From NCBI RefSeq assembly GCF_910594005.1, contig NC_057832.1:106713152-106777151 (forward strand): a stretch of DNA of 64,000 bases, given 5' to 3'. The first letter of the stretch is position 1; each line of letters begins with the position of its first letter. Under the pieces are notes generated by a model. It made no database searches and was not told the origin of the DNA. It saw nothing but the letters and a program-made list of their open reading frames with translations. Of this stretch, positions 11,214 to 24,426 are shown one piece after another. Source of the DNA: Cervus elaphus. Taxonomy: Eukaryota; Chordata; Mammalia; Artiodactyla; Cervidae. Made by a program: the position numbers and the translations under genes.

Positions 11214-13662
11214 ATCTCTTCTGGACTGGTATTAAAGTCCCAGATGGTTCCAGTCTATGAGCGTGTGGATGATTTAGTAGCCTGGTTGTGATAATTTCAA
11301 GCATTTCATGATTGGCTTAGAGGTTGAATTGCAAAAGTAGCAACTGATATAAGACCTTTCTCCTATTAAAGGACAATTGAAGGATGTCCAGGGCTCTTCC
11401 ATCATGTGACTTCACTTAGCTTAACATGGAAAATTATTGTTCTACAAATCCAAGTCTTGTTTTGATATCCTTCTGTGCAACCCTTTGAAACAAAGTGGTG
11501 TAGTATGTCCAAAGGAAACTGCTAATTTGGGGAATGTGCAAAATCATCTTAAAAATGTCTTTCTTAATATTTATTTTTAAAATTGAATTTAGTATTACTT
11601 AGCTGAAAAAACAAAAATAGATAGAAAAAGCTCCTAGAAAAGCCAACACCAAGTAACAATTTCTTACTAATTCCAAGCTGTAAACACTCCTAGCCTTTTC
11701 TTTTTCCTTGAAAATTCCAGAAAGGGAATGCTTAGCTTATTTTCTTCCTTTTTTTTAACTTAAACTACAGGATTAAAAGACTCTTAATTTTGGTTATCTC
11801 AATTGCTTTCTTTATTCGAATATCTCTATAGCTAATGCACACAGAGGGATATCAGGTTTCTGAAGTCCTAGGTGTTCCATTTCAAAGAGCCTCATTGTAC
11901 ATAAGCATTGAGCTTTATTGTAGCATGATTCTGTGTAAATTTCCACTTTCTATGAGCAGGATATAGTCCTGGCAGGGAGTCTATTTGGTGTGGATATTCT
12001 AAATTTAATCTCCTTTCCAGTCTCTTCTATGAAATTCATCTATTTAAGCTTCCTGTTTCTTTCTACCAGGGTCAGTTTTGCTAAACAACAATTTCCTAGG
12101 AAAATATTTCCTTTAAGTTTCCATATATGTTGCACTAAAACTGTCTATAATATTTTTATGTACATCTAAATTTATATCTTCTGTCTCTGTGGCTGTGTCT
12201 CCTTTCTTAGCTAATAGTCAATATTCTGTGTCTTCTCCCTTTATTGTTTATTAGATTTGTTAGCATCTAAACAGAGAAGGGCTCTTAAAGGAGGAGTTAC
12301 ACAACAGAGTGCTGATAAGAATCAGACACTCCTTCCATAGCAGTAGGTGTCAGAGAACAGTGAGGTGGATTCTACTTCTCTACACTGCCAAGTTGTTATT
12401 CATATGGCAAAGCCCAGGAGGAGATACACCCTTCTCCTATATGCTGATGTGTGGGAAATGAGGCAGTGAGAAGCAGGGCCACAGCCTATCAAACACTGAA
12501 TGAAAATCAATAATAATGGGATGAGGAGTTCACTGTGTATAAAGATAGGCTGTGACTATTCAAATATAAAATTGAATCAACATTTTTTATTAGAGAAAAT
12601 GCTTTATGCTCATATGTTCTTGAAAATTAAGTAAAATAAAATCAATGTGAAGTAATGTTGGGCTAAAGAGACCTAACTATGTCCATAATTCTGAGCATGT
12701 GCCCTAAGTTCATAAGCATGGAAAACTAATGTATTCAACTGCACATGATTCTAAATGCTTCTAGGCTTTATCCCTTTGATTGCCTGATAGACAAGTGCCA
12801 GGAGGAGGAAGAACAGATTCTCAGGCTCCTTGAAACCCAGATAGATTTCTTTCTAAATCACTGTTATTATCCAGGTCCAGAAAATCTGAATATGGTGATA
12901 AGAGGAGGAGCTGAGGAAAGAGAGAGAGAAAGGACAAAAATATTCAAAATTATATGTATGAGAATGGAGGCTAACATGAAGAATGAAAAAAAAAAGACAG
13001 TTGCAGAAGAGTACACGTATAACTTGTTGGAACACCAGTAGTATTCCTTGAAAGGCTAGGGGAATTCCAGATCAAAAAAAGTCTTTGCCTGGCTTCTGAG
13101 AATACAGAAAAGGAGACTGAAGGGGATAGAGCTGCCCTGAATCTACCAAGAAGCATGAGATATAAAGAGCGTAAGATGACTTACCTTAGGACCGCTCCTT
13201 TGATTTCCCCAAAACCAGTATGAGGTTGAGAGTGTAAAAAATAATCCTTATATTTTGAGTTCTGGGACCCATCCAAAACAATGAAATCATTAAAAATTTA
13301 CATTTCTTAAAAAAAATGCAATGAGACATTCTTATGATCACCTTGAATTGAATCACAAAACCAGGAAGATTTGGCTGGTTTCTATTTCCCTGAGATTAGC
13401 AAGAAGAATTAACTGATGATGGTGGAGAGATGTTTATCTTACAGGCAATGACCATGTGTCAGAGTTACATCAAGGGGACTTTCTGCCCCAGGTGAGAAGA
13501 GGCAGTAAATAATCCCCAAGTGTCCTTTCAGCTCTAAACTCTATGTTTCTAATTTGGTCATATACTGTGGCCTCACTTCATTTTTATCTTCCACAAATAT
13601 GAAAATAAATCTTTTTGAAAAGAGATAGAATTTTTCCTAAATTAAAACAAAAAGTGAAACTA
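11214..13662. other. Unique sequence, no gene or repeat recognised
   Basis: Contains a 98-codon frame at 12745-13041 rich in Glu, Arg and Lys. It has no recognisable domain, follows a purine-rich stretch and has no exon-like context, so I do not call it a gene. Confidence 0.6.
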
Positions 13663-13674
13663 GAACACAGAATA

Positions 13675-14566
13675 CATCAAGGCTGTTTATTGTCACTCTG
13701 CTTATTTAACTTATGTGCAGAGTACATCATGTGAAATGCTGGGCTGAATCACAAGCTGGAATCAAGATTGCAGGAGAAATATCAACAACCTCAAATATGC
13801 AGATGATACCACTGTAATGACATAAAGTGAACAGCAACTGAAGACCCACTTGATGAGCGTGAAAGAGGAGAGTGAAAAAGTTGGCTTAAAACTCAACAGT
13901 CAAAAAACTAGGATCATGGCATCCTGTCCCATCACTTCATGACAAATAGATGGGGAAAAAGTGGAAACAGTGACAGACTTTATTTTCCTGAGCTCCAAAA
14001 TCACTGTGAATATTGACTGCAGCCACGAAATTAAAAGATGCTTGTTCCTTAGAAGACAAGCTATGACAAATCTAGACAGCCTATTCAAAAGCAGAGACAT
14101 CACTTTGCCAACAAAGATCCATATAGTCAAAGCTATGGTTTTTCCAGTAGTCATGTAAGAATGTGAGAGTTGGACCATAAAGAAAGCTGAGCATCAAAGA
14201 ATTCATGCTTTTGAATTGTAGTGTTGGAGAAGACGCTTGAGAGTCCCTGGACAACAAAGAGATCAAACCAGTCAATCCTGAAGGAAATCAACCCTGAATA
14301 TTCACTGGAAGGACTGATGCAGAAGCTGAAGCTCCAAACATTTGGCCACCTGATGTGAAGAGCCAACTCATTGGGAAAGACTCTGATGCTGGGAAAGATT
14401 GAGGGCAGGAGGAGAAGGAGGTGACAGAGGATAAGATGGTTGGACGGCATCACCAACTCAATGGACATGATTCTGAGCAAACTCTGAGAGATAGTGAAGG
14501 ATTGGTGTGCTGCAGCCCATGGACTCGCAAAGAGTGGGACACAACTTAGAGACTGAACAACAACAG
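13675..14566 (+). mobile_element. BovB LINE, 5'-truncated
   Basis: Runs from the RT core to the BovB 3' end (ending gactgaacaacaaca). Perfect 12-bp target duplications gaacacagaata at 13663-13674 and 14567-14578 define a single 892-bp insertion. Confidence 0.97.
13690..14560 (+). pseudogene. BovB reverse transcriptase C-terminal fragment
   Basis: Encodes the end of the RT domain of an RTE-type LINE. The catalytic YADD codons survive at 13796-13807, followed by decayed residues of the thumb and C-terminal region. One clean stretch (13961-14158) reads FIFLSSKITVNIDCSHEIKR and on to KAMVFPVVM. In intact BovB this enzyme performs target-primed reverse transcription. Here the fingers and endonuclease are missing, a stop follows the YADD region, and further frame breaks occur near 14158 and 14220. 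It is a dead fragment. Confidence 0.92.
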
Positions 14567-14578
14567 GAACACAGAATA

Positions 14579-16724
14579 ATTTTTATGATCCAATCTATGA
14601 CGTCATTGTTAATATGGTGGTTCAGACTCCTGTACAGACTTTTCTCCTCCCTTTCTTTCTTATGAAGGAGAAGAAAACTGACCTGGAAATTTTTAGACTT
14701 CTATAATTATTATACATTCACAGAGACCACATTTTATTATACTGCAAAATAGTATCACTATCTATCTTTGTACACAAATATTTGGAGCAGAATTAGTAGA
14801 ATAGCATGCTTTGCCTTTTAGTGGTTTTATATTTAGTTGTGTATGTATGTATCTGCTCCTAAGGACAGGTCTTGACCACTTTCCAAGCCTAGAATCTAGA
14901 ATTCCTCAGTGCAATAAGTTTAGTTGAATAAACTTCAATCAGCTTTATAAACGTATGTTTCTTCTATTTAGTAAGTAAAATTCTACAGATGCCTCAAAAC
15001 ATTTCATTCATGCCTAAATTGGCAAGAATGTTCTCCTTCCTTTTGGCAAATATCCTTCTCACTGAGGTTTGTGCAGAACTAATGCCAAACTTACTTACTG
15101 TGGTTAGCTTGTGTTTGTGAAACAAGCTTATCATCCACAATGAACACATGGCTTTTAGACATAGGAATTAATCAGTGCTGGAGAGACAGGCTCCTGGCTT
15201 AGATTCTGGGCTTCCTGCTTGCATAAGCTTGCTTTTGGGATCTATTACACAAAGCAGAATCCAGGGTTGCAGAGCACAGAATCCCACGCACAGTTCTCTG
15301 TCAGCCTTAAACTTTGCAGAAAAATGTCTGTTTTGGGTGGAAAACAGTGAGAAACACGGATGGATAGATAAAACTGAACTAGGAATATAGCTATTTCACA
15401 GGGCTAATATAAAAAGCAAATAGAATATTAAATGTGAAAATACTTTAATAATGTGTGTTCTACCTTATTTAAAAAGAAGTTAAAAATGTTTATAGTGACA
15501 CATAAAATATGGCAAGATATCCTACATTTGAAATTGATGAGAAAAAAAAGTACATAGAAACATGTAAGGTATCCAAGAAAGAAGTTAATATAAGCTTTGT
15601 GTCCTTGCTACTGGTTTTCAACAAAATCAGATTTTATCATTTTATCTGTTAACACATAGAAGAATATCTGATTGATACTGCAGTGCCCAATGTCCATATA
15701 ATTAAATTGCTTAAGAGAAGCACAGTTATTGCCTAGGTTATGGTAGTAAGAAATTTCTTCCCTGGGTCTTCCAAAATAGAACAATCTTGACTACAGTGAG
15801 CAAAACACCCTCCTTAACAACTTACCAACATTTTCTTAGCCTAACTGTGCCACGTTGTGATACATCCAAGCTATTCTGGAAGGGCCAATGGCATGCACAA
15901 GGTTTGCAGGTCTGTGCTGGTTTGTTTCTATCCACACTGCAATGCCAGGAGAAAATGAACGGATTGTTGTTAAAACACTCTGCAAAGTAGAAAGCAAAGT
16001 AGTATGTAAATGCAAGATACAATAATTTTCACTATCATTATGACTTTGCAAGCCAGGTGGTAAATTTGAGACTCAATCCAATCAGCAATAGGAAATCTAC
16101 AATATTGTTAACAAGGAAGGCTATAGTAAATCTTGTTTTCCTTTTGTTTCCCTTTTGCTGGGAAGCAATTTTCCTCCTGAATAGGTATCAGTCTTCCATA
16201 GAAGTATCCAAACGAGGACAGTAATCATTGATTTTACATACAAGCGCTAAGGTAATGACTCAGAACTTCTGGATTTCTTCCCTATCAGGGACAGGCAGAT
16301 TTTCACAGTAAGGACAGATAATTTATTTGTGCAACAAAAGCAGAAAATAGAAAATTAAAAATACTGAATACTTGAGAATGTTATCTGCATATTTAAATGT
16401 AGCTATATGTGACATTTTAGAAAACACTAGTAATGCAAACCAAATATAGATATTGTGTTGTAATGACATCTGTCACCAAGGTTCCTTGTTTCAATATTTT
16501 ATAAGAATAGTCTCTATAGTATTGACATTAATGCAAGATACATCTTTTGAAATTACATGTCTTCTCTCTCTAAAGATACTACCCATTTTACTCTTACATT
16601 TACTAGGACTAGAAAGGAAGAGTTTCATTTGTTTGTTTGCTCTTCTAAAATTTTAAATGGCTTTTTCTTGGTTACTGAATAGGAAGAGACAAAACAAAAT
16701 GTTTCTTATGTATTTACTAAATAT
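14579..16724. other. Unique AT-rich sequence, nothing recognised
   Basis: No gene, RNA or nameable repeat seen on either strand. Short frames at 15175-15390 and 15787-15990 have no recognisable features. Confidence 0.6.
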
Positions 16725-17025
16725 ATTTTAGGCCTTTACTATGAACCAGGCACTAGGTCTAAAACTGTCATCATTTAAAATAATGGTAATAGCAAAAATA
16801 ATCATCCAACTACTGTACTAAGTTCTTTACGTGCATTATCTCATTTTAGCATCATGGAAAGCCTATGAACAGTTACTGTTATCGTTTCCATTTAAGAGAT
16901 GAAAAAATGATGCACAGAGAGGTTAACTAACTTTTCAAAAGTCACAGAGCTAGTTAGCTACAAAAATGACTATGCAGTTTTATTTTGACTCTGTAGTTTA
17001 AGCTTTTAACTATGATGATAAAGAG
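16725..17025 (+). mobile_element. MIR SINE
   Basis: Core-SINE phrases are present in order: tactatgaaccaggcactag near 16738, ctttacgtgcattatctcat near 16827, 'agagatgaaaaaatgatgcacagagaggttaa' (16895-16926), then a gtcacagagctagttagcta phrase near 16941. Divergence is high, as expected for this mammal-wide family. Its edges are approximate. Confidence 0.88.
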
Positions 17026-18177
17026 GCATATGACTTCCTGATATAAACTCAGAAATAGAAAGAACAAGTGGTAGGATATGAAGAAACTTGGGGAATATAG
17101 CATTTTGAGGGAGGACAATTCCAGTATCATAAAAAGACTCTGTGGAGAAGATTAAAGCTGACTCCCAAAGAACATGCACGATTAAGTCTGGTGAAGGAGC
17201 AGTGGGGAAGGAGGACAGGGTATTCCAGATAAAGCAAATGACATATCTCTGCCATAGCTGAGAACTAGATCTAAATTTAGGATAACATACAGTGGAGAAA
17301 GCAGTAATGTAAAAAAAGAAATAAGCTAAACAATCCAGTGTCTATAAAGAAATGTAGTGCATTGTCAAGGCAATCTTTGAAAACAAAACAGTAGTCCATT
17401 AGTGAGAAAAATAATATGACATTTCATTATATTGAGATCTAAAGATATAAATTATGTTTAATTTTTCCTCTCCTCTATGATGTACATTACACATTTATTC
17501 ATTCCCAATAGAGCTTAAAGTGCCTTGAAGGGCTTTCTCACCTCCAACAGCTTATCCTTCTGCTTTATTTAGTAGTCTTATCCACTGACACTTGAAATAT
17601 TGTTCTAATTAAAGTGCTGGCACTTTAGGGGTGCTGTGAAATTTCTCCTAGAAAAGCGCCCTCTTGTCTTTCTCATTATGAAACCAGGAAAAAGGTTTAG
17701 GGACTCATCAAATTTCAAATCTTTTTAAAGCCTCTAGCAATTCATCCTGTAATCATTCCTATGAATGACTGTCAGATCTGGGGTTAGAAATCACCATGCT
17801 CGATCTAAAGGTTAGCGTTTTCAGCATTTTTATGCTTTTCAAAATTTCCATAAGACGATAAATGCTGAAGGATCAGTAAGCTCAACAGCTTGGACACCCA
17901 CTGCTGCCACACAGGCGTGTGAAATTCCTCCATCTGACTCAGAATTAGAGATGTAAAATTGTCATCTAGCTCAGGATTAGAGCTTGGCATTAAATGTATT
18001 TATAATTTGTGTTAGCAGAAACTGTGGGCTTGGAAAATCTTTGCTGGAAAACTGGAATTCTTCAAAGAAATTCCAACAAGCAAAAAGGGTTCTGAGCACA
18101 ATATGTAAATATGGAGGAAACAGTCCATCTGCTGATTATCTTCAAATTACTTATATATAGATACAGCTATTTTAGTC
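17026..18177. other. Unique sequence, one weak old-repeat-like patch
   Basis: Around 17180-17250 the phrase gggtattccagataaagcaa resembles a common old mammalian repeat phrase, but the family could not be named. Nothing else was recognised. Confidence 0.45.
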
Positions 18178-18191
18178 AAAAGTTAACAATA

Positions 18192-18252
18192 GAGACATCA
18201 CTGTGCCAACAAAAATAATAAATAAATAAAATATATTTTAACTGGTAAAAAA
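18192..18252 (+). mobile_element. 61-bp micro-insertion, BovB-like start and A-rich tail
   Basis: The first 25 bases (gagacatcactgtgccaac and on) match 23 of 25 positions of an internal BovB coding segment seen here at 14096. They are followed by an A-rich stretch with (AAAT)n and a terminal run of A. Duplications aaaagttaacaata (18178-18191) and aaaagtcaacaata (18253-18266) flank it. The A-rich start of the duplication and the poly-A suggest L1-mediated insertion of a very short RNA. Confidence 0.75.
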
Positions 18253-19882
18253 AAAAGTCAACAATACCTTGCATCCTTATTTACATAGGGAAGCAATCTT
18301 GTGGTTTTATCTCTTTCTACTTCTCACTACTAAAACTCCATCCTTACTTTTTTCTAATCAGTTGTCTAACTTGTATATCAACACAGCACAAATTCATTTA
18401 TTCATTTAAGAAATATTTGTGATATGCCTATTATAAAAGAGGCAAACTGCTAGAAAAATGAGTATATAATTTTGAACAAAATAAAATGGTTCAAGCAAAC
18501 AAGGGCACTGTGAAACCCCTGCATTGGGACAGATCCTAGTATATTCAAGAACATGAAAGGATCCCCATTCCCTTGTTGCCTCATGAAGATGGTGAGGATG
18601 GACATGAGGTAAGGCTGGTGAAAAGGCAGAGCCAGAGCACAAAAGCTAGATTTCCCTACCTGCCACACCTGCAACTAGTAAGACAAAATACAACTTGGTA
18701 ATCAAGATAAAACTTTAATAGAAAAGGTGAAGCTAAAAAATGATATCTCCTCCAAATTCCAGTTATTTTATATACCCTTTCTAATTAATTATATTTCAGA
18801 CTTTGATTTATAGTTGGGATTAATTTGTGTAGTTTTGGAAAGAAATACAATTAGTGCTAAAATGTAATGTACTGGGAGAGATGGCTCTTCCTGTCATGGT
18901 GAGGTAGATCAGTTGTCACCGGGGTTTTGAATTCAACATTTGAAAAATGACATATGATGGTTATTTTTCTCTTTTGGTGGTTGGATTTTTATTTGGCCAA
19001 ATAAGGTAATTTTAAATAAAATAACCTATTGTTTCACAAAATGAAGGAAAATTTTACAACAAAAATTAGGAAAGGTATCATTTCAGAATCTTAAAATTAG
19101 ATTACTTTTATGGCAAATTAATGAAATGTCTTTATTTTTCTCATTTCCCTTCAAACCCAATATATCCTCTCCATTGACCAAGTAGCCAACATTTAGTAGG
19201 TATTAACATACATGGTGTTCCATGAGGAATCAGGCAACAAAATTATGAGTTACATATCCTAAATTCTGATGTGTAACTCTCAGTATAAAATGTTCACATA
19301 AAATTCTAGTAATGTGTCAGTTCCTGAAGTAGACATCACATTCTCTGAGAATTGGAAGAGGGATGGTTCACTGGGCATGGTGTTGGAGCTCCAAGTAGCC
19401 CTTAGGTGGAGACAAATTGAGAAGTTAGCATGAAAAATACCACTTAATAAGAATGTGCCTCAAGAACACCAGAATCAAAATGAGATGCTTGCTGTAAAAT
19501 ACATGGAATTCAGCAGGTGGCAGGAATACTAAGACATGCTGAAGCTCATGAAGAGCAGTCGGTTCATAAGAATGTAATACTATTTTACCAAGAGCAAAGA
19601 TTTAGCAGAAACAGTCCTTCTTGGCTTAAACAAGGGACCTTGCATAGCTCTCAGCAGGAGACTTGTCTAGGGTTTTCTCTATTTTGTGTTTAATTGCTGT
19701 AGCTCAGTACTATGTGGTTGGAACCACCCATTCTGTGACTGACATTTAAACTGGCTTAGTTATAATTATATCTTTTTTCTTGAAGGGAAATGTCCCTTAT
19801 AGAAGAGCATGTCTTCTGACCTAATGCAAAGCTGGCAAAAGGTATGACTTTAATGACTTTTATGAGGTTAGATTAATTAGAA

Positions 19883-19888
19883 ATATAC

Positions 19889-19919
<31 letters not shown>

Positions 19920-19935
19920 TACACATACATATATA
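19883..19935. repeat. Compound (AT)n(AC)n microsatellite
   Basis: An alternating AT tract passes into an AC tract and then a mixed CA/TA end. Confidence 0.95.
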
Positions 19936-21308
19936 ATTTCTCAGCTTTCTTATACTCAAAACTCCTTGTCTTTGCAAAGGAATTGAGGCCTTGAACATCA
20001 ATGCAATCAATTGTTCCTTCTCTCTGCAGACCTGACCAAAAATTTTCTCCTCCTAATTTTCTCTGTTCTCCCTCTTAGGATCCAGTTGTTCAGTTATTTT
20101 AGCTTGACCCCAGAGGTATCTTATTTTCTTCTCTCTCATTTTTCTATTCTTTGTTTTATTGGTCCATTCCATTGGAGAATTTTGCATATTATTTATTTAT
20201 AAATATGTATACATGTATAAATATAATACTGAATTATACAAATCTGCCATCATATTCTTACTTTCTAAAGTTTTTAAAGTAAATCCTATAATTTTTACAA
20301 TATTATCTTTTATTTCATGGATCCAATCATTTTTTTAAACCTCTGAGTGTCTGTGGTCATTCACTTAATCTAATTTGGAACTGTTTTTCCCAAAATTCCC
20401 TTTCCTTTATTGTCCTTGGTTAGAGTTGCCAGCTTACCAAGTGCAGCTCACAAATGTTATCCCTGATCTTCTGGCTACTCTGGGTAGCCAGGCTACAGAC
20501 ACTCTAATTTCTGCCAGATCTCTTTCTTCAAACTCTCGAAGTCCCAGTCTCAGCACAAATGCAGTTCATAGCAAATAGTACCAACTTTTCTCCAGGAAGT
20601 GGACCATTGATGCCGAAGGCGATTAGTCAGGTTACACGTTTCCCTTGTGGTTCTAGTTTGCCCTGCTGTCTTCTGCTTCTCATTCAACTTTTCTTCCCAA
20701 CTGCTAACACTTCTGACCAGAATTTAGCTCCACAAGAGATGCATAGGCAACAGTTTTCCATAGACATTTTCTTCTTTTGTGTTAGTGTAAGAACTAATTT
20801 CTGCAACAGAAGGCTTTTCTACATCACTAGTTGTGGTTCTGCTGCCCTGCATGAACTCTCTGTCCTTTTGGAAGATAGAGAGGAAAAATGAAAAAGATCT
20901 AAGAATGGAAATTGACCAGAGAAACTGAAAACTATTTATTATTCAAATATAAACAGCAAATATTGATTTAAGCAAGGGATCTGTTAACTAAATTCTGAAG
21001 ATAGGAAATAGGCTTCAAATTCTCATTTTTCATATTAAGACATTAAGAGATAATATCTAAACCTGAAAATAGGGATATATTAATATAAATGTTGGCTATA
21101 ATCAGTAAGGTGGTGAAACTGACTGTAAAATGAAGGAGGAGGGAAAGATTTGCCCATACACACAAAGCAAAAACAGTGAAAAAAATAGGACAGTTTAAAA
21201 CCAACTGGCATGTATAAGACATCACAGAAGATAAATATATGATTCTCTGTATAATTTGCATTGTTGAAGTATAATTTGCCTTACACAAGCTTGGAAGAAA
21301 AGTGGTTA

Positions 21309-21325
21309 GCACACACACACACACA
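21309..21325. repeat. (AC)n microsatellite with A run
   Basis: About eight AC units followed by a run of ten A (21326-21334). Confidence 0.9.
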
Positions 21326-21937
21326 AAAAAAAACTCCAATGAAATTGATACGTCAGTACAAGAAGGGGAATTAATGAATCCCATTTAATCATGAATGTGA
21401 ATAGGACCATGAGGCCACTCAGGTAGTAGTGAAAGTTAAAGGGGAGTCAGTGTAAGATCTAATGGGAAAAGGAGAGCCTTTTGCTATTGCTGCTGTTGTT
21501 TTCAGTAGAGGGAACTGCAAGCATGCAAATGTGATTATTTCTAGCGCGCTCCAGTCTGTTGTTTCCCTAGCTCAGTTCCTTGTGTGTCTAAATAAATCAG
21601 TGTAGGCATATTTGTGTTACTTTGCCTCTTCTATTTCTCTATCAGCTAATATCTATGTATAAGCTGTTGTTTTTTTTTTTAATCAGGAGTCATAGATGTT
21701 CACTATCTTGCCAAGTCCTAACAGGGTTCCTTCCAGAATGTAGCAGGCTTAACTGCTTTCCCTAGTCTTTGTGTACACAGAAGCAGCCTGGGACCCCAAA
21801 CCCTCACCCCAGTAGGCAATATTGCTATAAATACCCAAAGAAACAATAAAAGAATTGAAAGTAGTTGACTGTGGAGAAGAAGATCTGGGTAGGTGGGGCA
21901 GGAATGTAATAGGGGAGTACTCTTTTATGCCGTTATG

Positions 21938-22306
21938 GCTGTTAAGTCATGTCCCACTCTTTGCAACCTCATGGACTGTAGCATGCCAGGCTCCTCTGTT
22001 CTCTATTGTCTTCCAGAATTTGTTCAAATTGATGTCCATTGATTCAGTGATGCTATCTAACCATTTCATTCTCTGCTGCCCACTTCTCCTTTTGCCTTCA
22101 ATCTTTTCCAGCATCAGGGTCTTTCTTTTCAATGAGTCGGCTCTTGGCATCAGGTGGCCAGAGTACTGGAGTTTCAACTTGAGCATCACTTTTTCCAATG
22201 AATATTCAGTTTGATTTCCTTTAGGATTGACTGGTTTGATCTCCTTACAGCCCAAGGGACTCTCAAGAGTCTTCTCCAGCACCACAGTTTGAAAGCATCA
22301 ATTCTT
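21938..22306 (-). mobile_element. BovB LINE 3' fragment
   Basis: The minus strand carries the C-terminal coding part of BovB and its 3' end, lacking the final 'cagttcagttcag' repeat. The sense strand reads EKTLESPLGCKE, then LKLQYSGHLMPRADS in a nearly open frame. It is 5'-truncated at 'aaagcatcaattctta'. No firm duplication seen. Confidence 0.92.
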
Positions 22307-22984
22307 ATGAGACTCCTAAAAGCATGTATTTGATTATGCACAGATAGTACTTTAGTAAAAATAAAAATGCATTTCAAAGGATAATATAAAAATATAAAAT
22401 AAACATGCAAAATGGCCTCAGATGACAGCAAATAGTAAGTACATATCTTGAACATTCTGAGAGAAACCTACTTTCAATCTAGATTCCTATACCCATTTAA
22501 ACTACTAATCAAGCATAAGGACAGAATAAAGTTATTTTTAAACACCTAGGTATTTATAAAGTTATCTTCCCATAAATCTTTCCTTAGGAAGATATTGGAG
22601 GATGTATTACCAAACCAAAAGAGGCAGAGAAATGGGGTACAGGACAGAATGAACCCAATTCAGGAGGGTGGTGGAGAGAAGGCTGAAGATGGCAGCGAAA
22701 CAGTGAGCCTAGAGAAAAACCAGTCTGGACAGAAAAGGGAAAATAGAGGAAAATAATTGTGAATATTGACAAAATGCAGACTCTAGATGCTTTAAATTAA
22801 ACACTAGAGAAACTCACCCGTAAATTTCCAGCAACAATACACATGGCATATTAAAAGCCCAGACCTGCCCTGGAGAAATTTGGCACCATTTCACAGCATC
22901 TACATTATTGATCAGCCTCAGAAATGTCATTTGGAAAGCAAAACAAATTTATCTGGCTGTCTGCCCATGCTGTATCTACACAGT

Positions 22985-23062
22985 GAAGGGTTTTTATGTG
23001 GCCATTAAAAAGAATGAGGTGTATCTATATTTACTGATATGAAATAATAACCTTGATAAACT
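22985..23062 (+). mobile_element. Short ancient L1 ORF2 tail fragment
   Basis: The phrase tggccattaaaaagaatgag followed by 'tatctatatttactgatatg' equals the EYYSAIKKN-to-LY.Y part of older mammalian L1. The flanks (22307-22984 and 23063-23178) hold nothing I recognise. Confidence 0.55.
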
Positions 23063-23186
23063 AGGAATAACAACAATAATAAACAGACCTGGGAAAACTA
23101 ATTTGGATGTAACTTGATTGGCTATTAGCTGTTGGCTTCCAGCCAGTCCAAAGGTGGGTGGACTAAAGTCCTTATCTTAGAAAGAG

Positions 23187-24415
23187 AGACCAGAAACTAT
23201 AAAACTTCTAGAGGAGAACATAGGCAAAACACTCTCCGACATAAATCACAGCAAGATCCTCTATGACCCACCTCCCAGAATATTGGAAATAAAAGCAAAA
23301 CTAAACAAATGGGACCTAATGAAACTTAAAAGCTTTTGCACTACAAAGGAAACTATAAGTAAGGTGAAAAGACAGCCCTCAGATTGGGAGAAAATAATAG
23401 CAAATGAAGAAACAGACAAAGGATTAATCTCAAAAATATACAAGCAACTCCTGCAGCTCAATTCCAGAAAAATAAATGACCCAATCAAAAAATGGGCCAA
23501 AGAACTAAACAGACATTTCTCCAAAGAAGACATACAGATGGCTAACAAACACATGAAAAGATGCTCAACATCACTCATTATCAGAGAAATGCAAATCAAA
23601 ACCACAATGAGGTACCATTACATGCCAGTCAGGATGGCTGCTATCCAAAAGTCTACAAGCAATAAATGCTGGAGAGGCTGTGGAGAAAAGGGAACCCTCT
23701 TACACTGTTGGTGGGAATGCAAACTAGTACAACCGCTATGGAAAACAGTGTGGAGATTTCTTAAAAAACTGGAAATAGAACTGCCATATGACCCAGCAAT
23801 CCCACTTCTGGGCATACACACCGAGGAAACCAGATCTGAAAGAGACACGTGCACCCCAGTGTTCATCGCAGCACTGTTTATAATAGCCAGGACATGGAAG
23901 CAACCTAGATGCCCATCAGCAGATGAATGGATAAGGAAGCTGTGGTACATATACACCATGGAATATTACTCAGCCGTTAAAAAGAATTCATATGAATCAG
24001 TCCTAATGAGATGGATGAAACTGGAGCCCCTTATACAGAGTGAAGTAAGCCAGAAAGATAAAGAACATTACAGCATACTAACGCATATATATGGAATTTA
24101 GAAAGATGGTAACGATAACCCTATATGCAAAACGGAAAAAGAGACACAGAAATACAGAACAGACTTTTGAACTCTGTGGGAGAATGTGAGGGTGGGATAT
24201 TTCAAGGGAACGGCATGTATGCTATCTATGGTGAAACGGATCACCAGCCCAGGTGGGATGCATGAGACAGGTGCTCGGGCCTGGTGCACTGGGAAGACCC
24301 GGAGGGATCGGGTGGAGAGGGAGGTGGGAGGGGGGATCGGGATGGGGAATACGTGTAAATCTATTGCTGATTCATGTCAATGTATGACAAAAGAAATAAA
24401 TAAATAAAAAAAAAA
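23187..24415 (+). mobile_element. Ruminant L1, 5'-truncated, well preserved
   Basis: Covers the C-terminal third of ORF2, the natural stop, the 3' UTR with its G-rich block (24300-24345) and a tail of (AAAT)n and A. Target duplications agaaagagaga are at 23179-23189 and 24416-24426; the last two bases overlap the element start (microhomology). Over the shared part it is very close to the inverted copy at 8 kb. Confidence 0.97.
23188..24101 (+). pseudogene. L1 ORF2 C-terminal fragment, uninterrupted frame
   Basis: About 305 codons are open from the truncation point to the natural stop at 24099-24101 (residues ILTHIYGI then stop). Visible features are PETIKLLEENIGKTLSDINH at the start, KLKSFCTTKETISKVKRQ, the C-terminal cysteine cluster CWRGCGEKGTLLHCWWEC, and TMEYYSAVKKN. 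The full ORF2p has endonuclease and RT domains upstream; both are missing here, and no in-frame promoter or 5' start exists. The clean frame indicates recent insertion, not function. The first ATG-like start is not meaningful in a truncated copy. Confidence 0.94.
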
Positions 24416-24426
24416 AGAAAGAGAGA

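Larger units (their letters stand above)
18267..21937. other. Unique sequence with microsatellites, no gene recognised
   Basis: Apart from the TA/CA repeat at 19883-19935 and the (AC)n at 21309-21325, nothing is nameable. The part at 20360-20880 is richer in C and T and has frames of 67-110 codons without recognisable domains. Confidence 0.6.

Noticed and set aside
12745..13041. 98-codon Glu/Lys/Arg-rich frame
   Set aside because: Its composition follows a purine-rich stretch; no domain, splice pattern or conserved start.
20011..20891. Series of frames of 63-110 codons suggesting a small gene
   Set aside because: C/T-rich composition, different frames, no recognisable protein features or splice signals in register.
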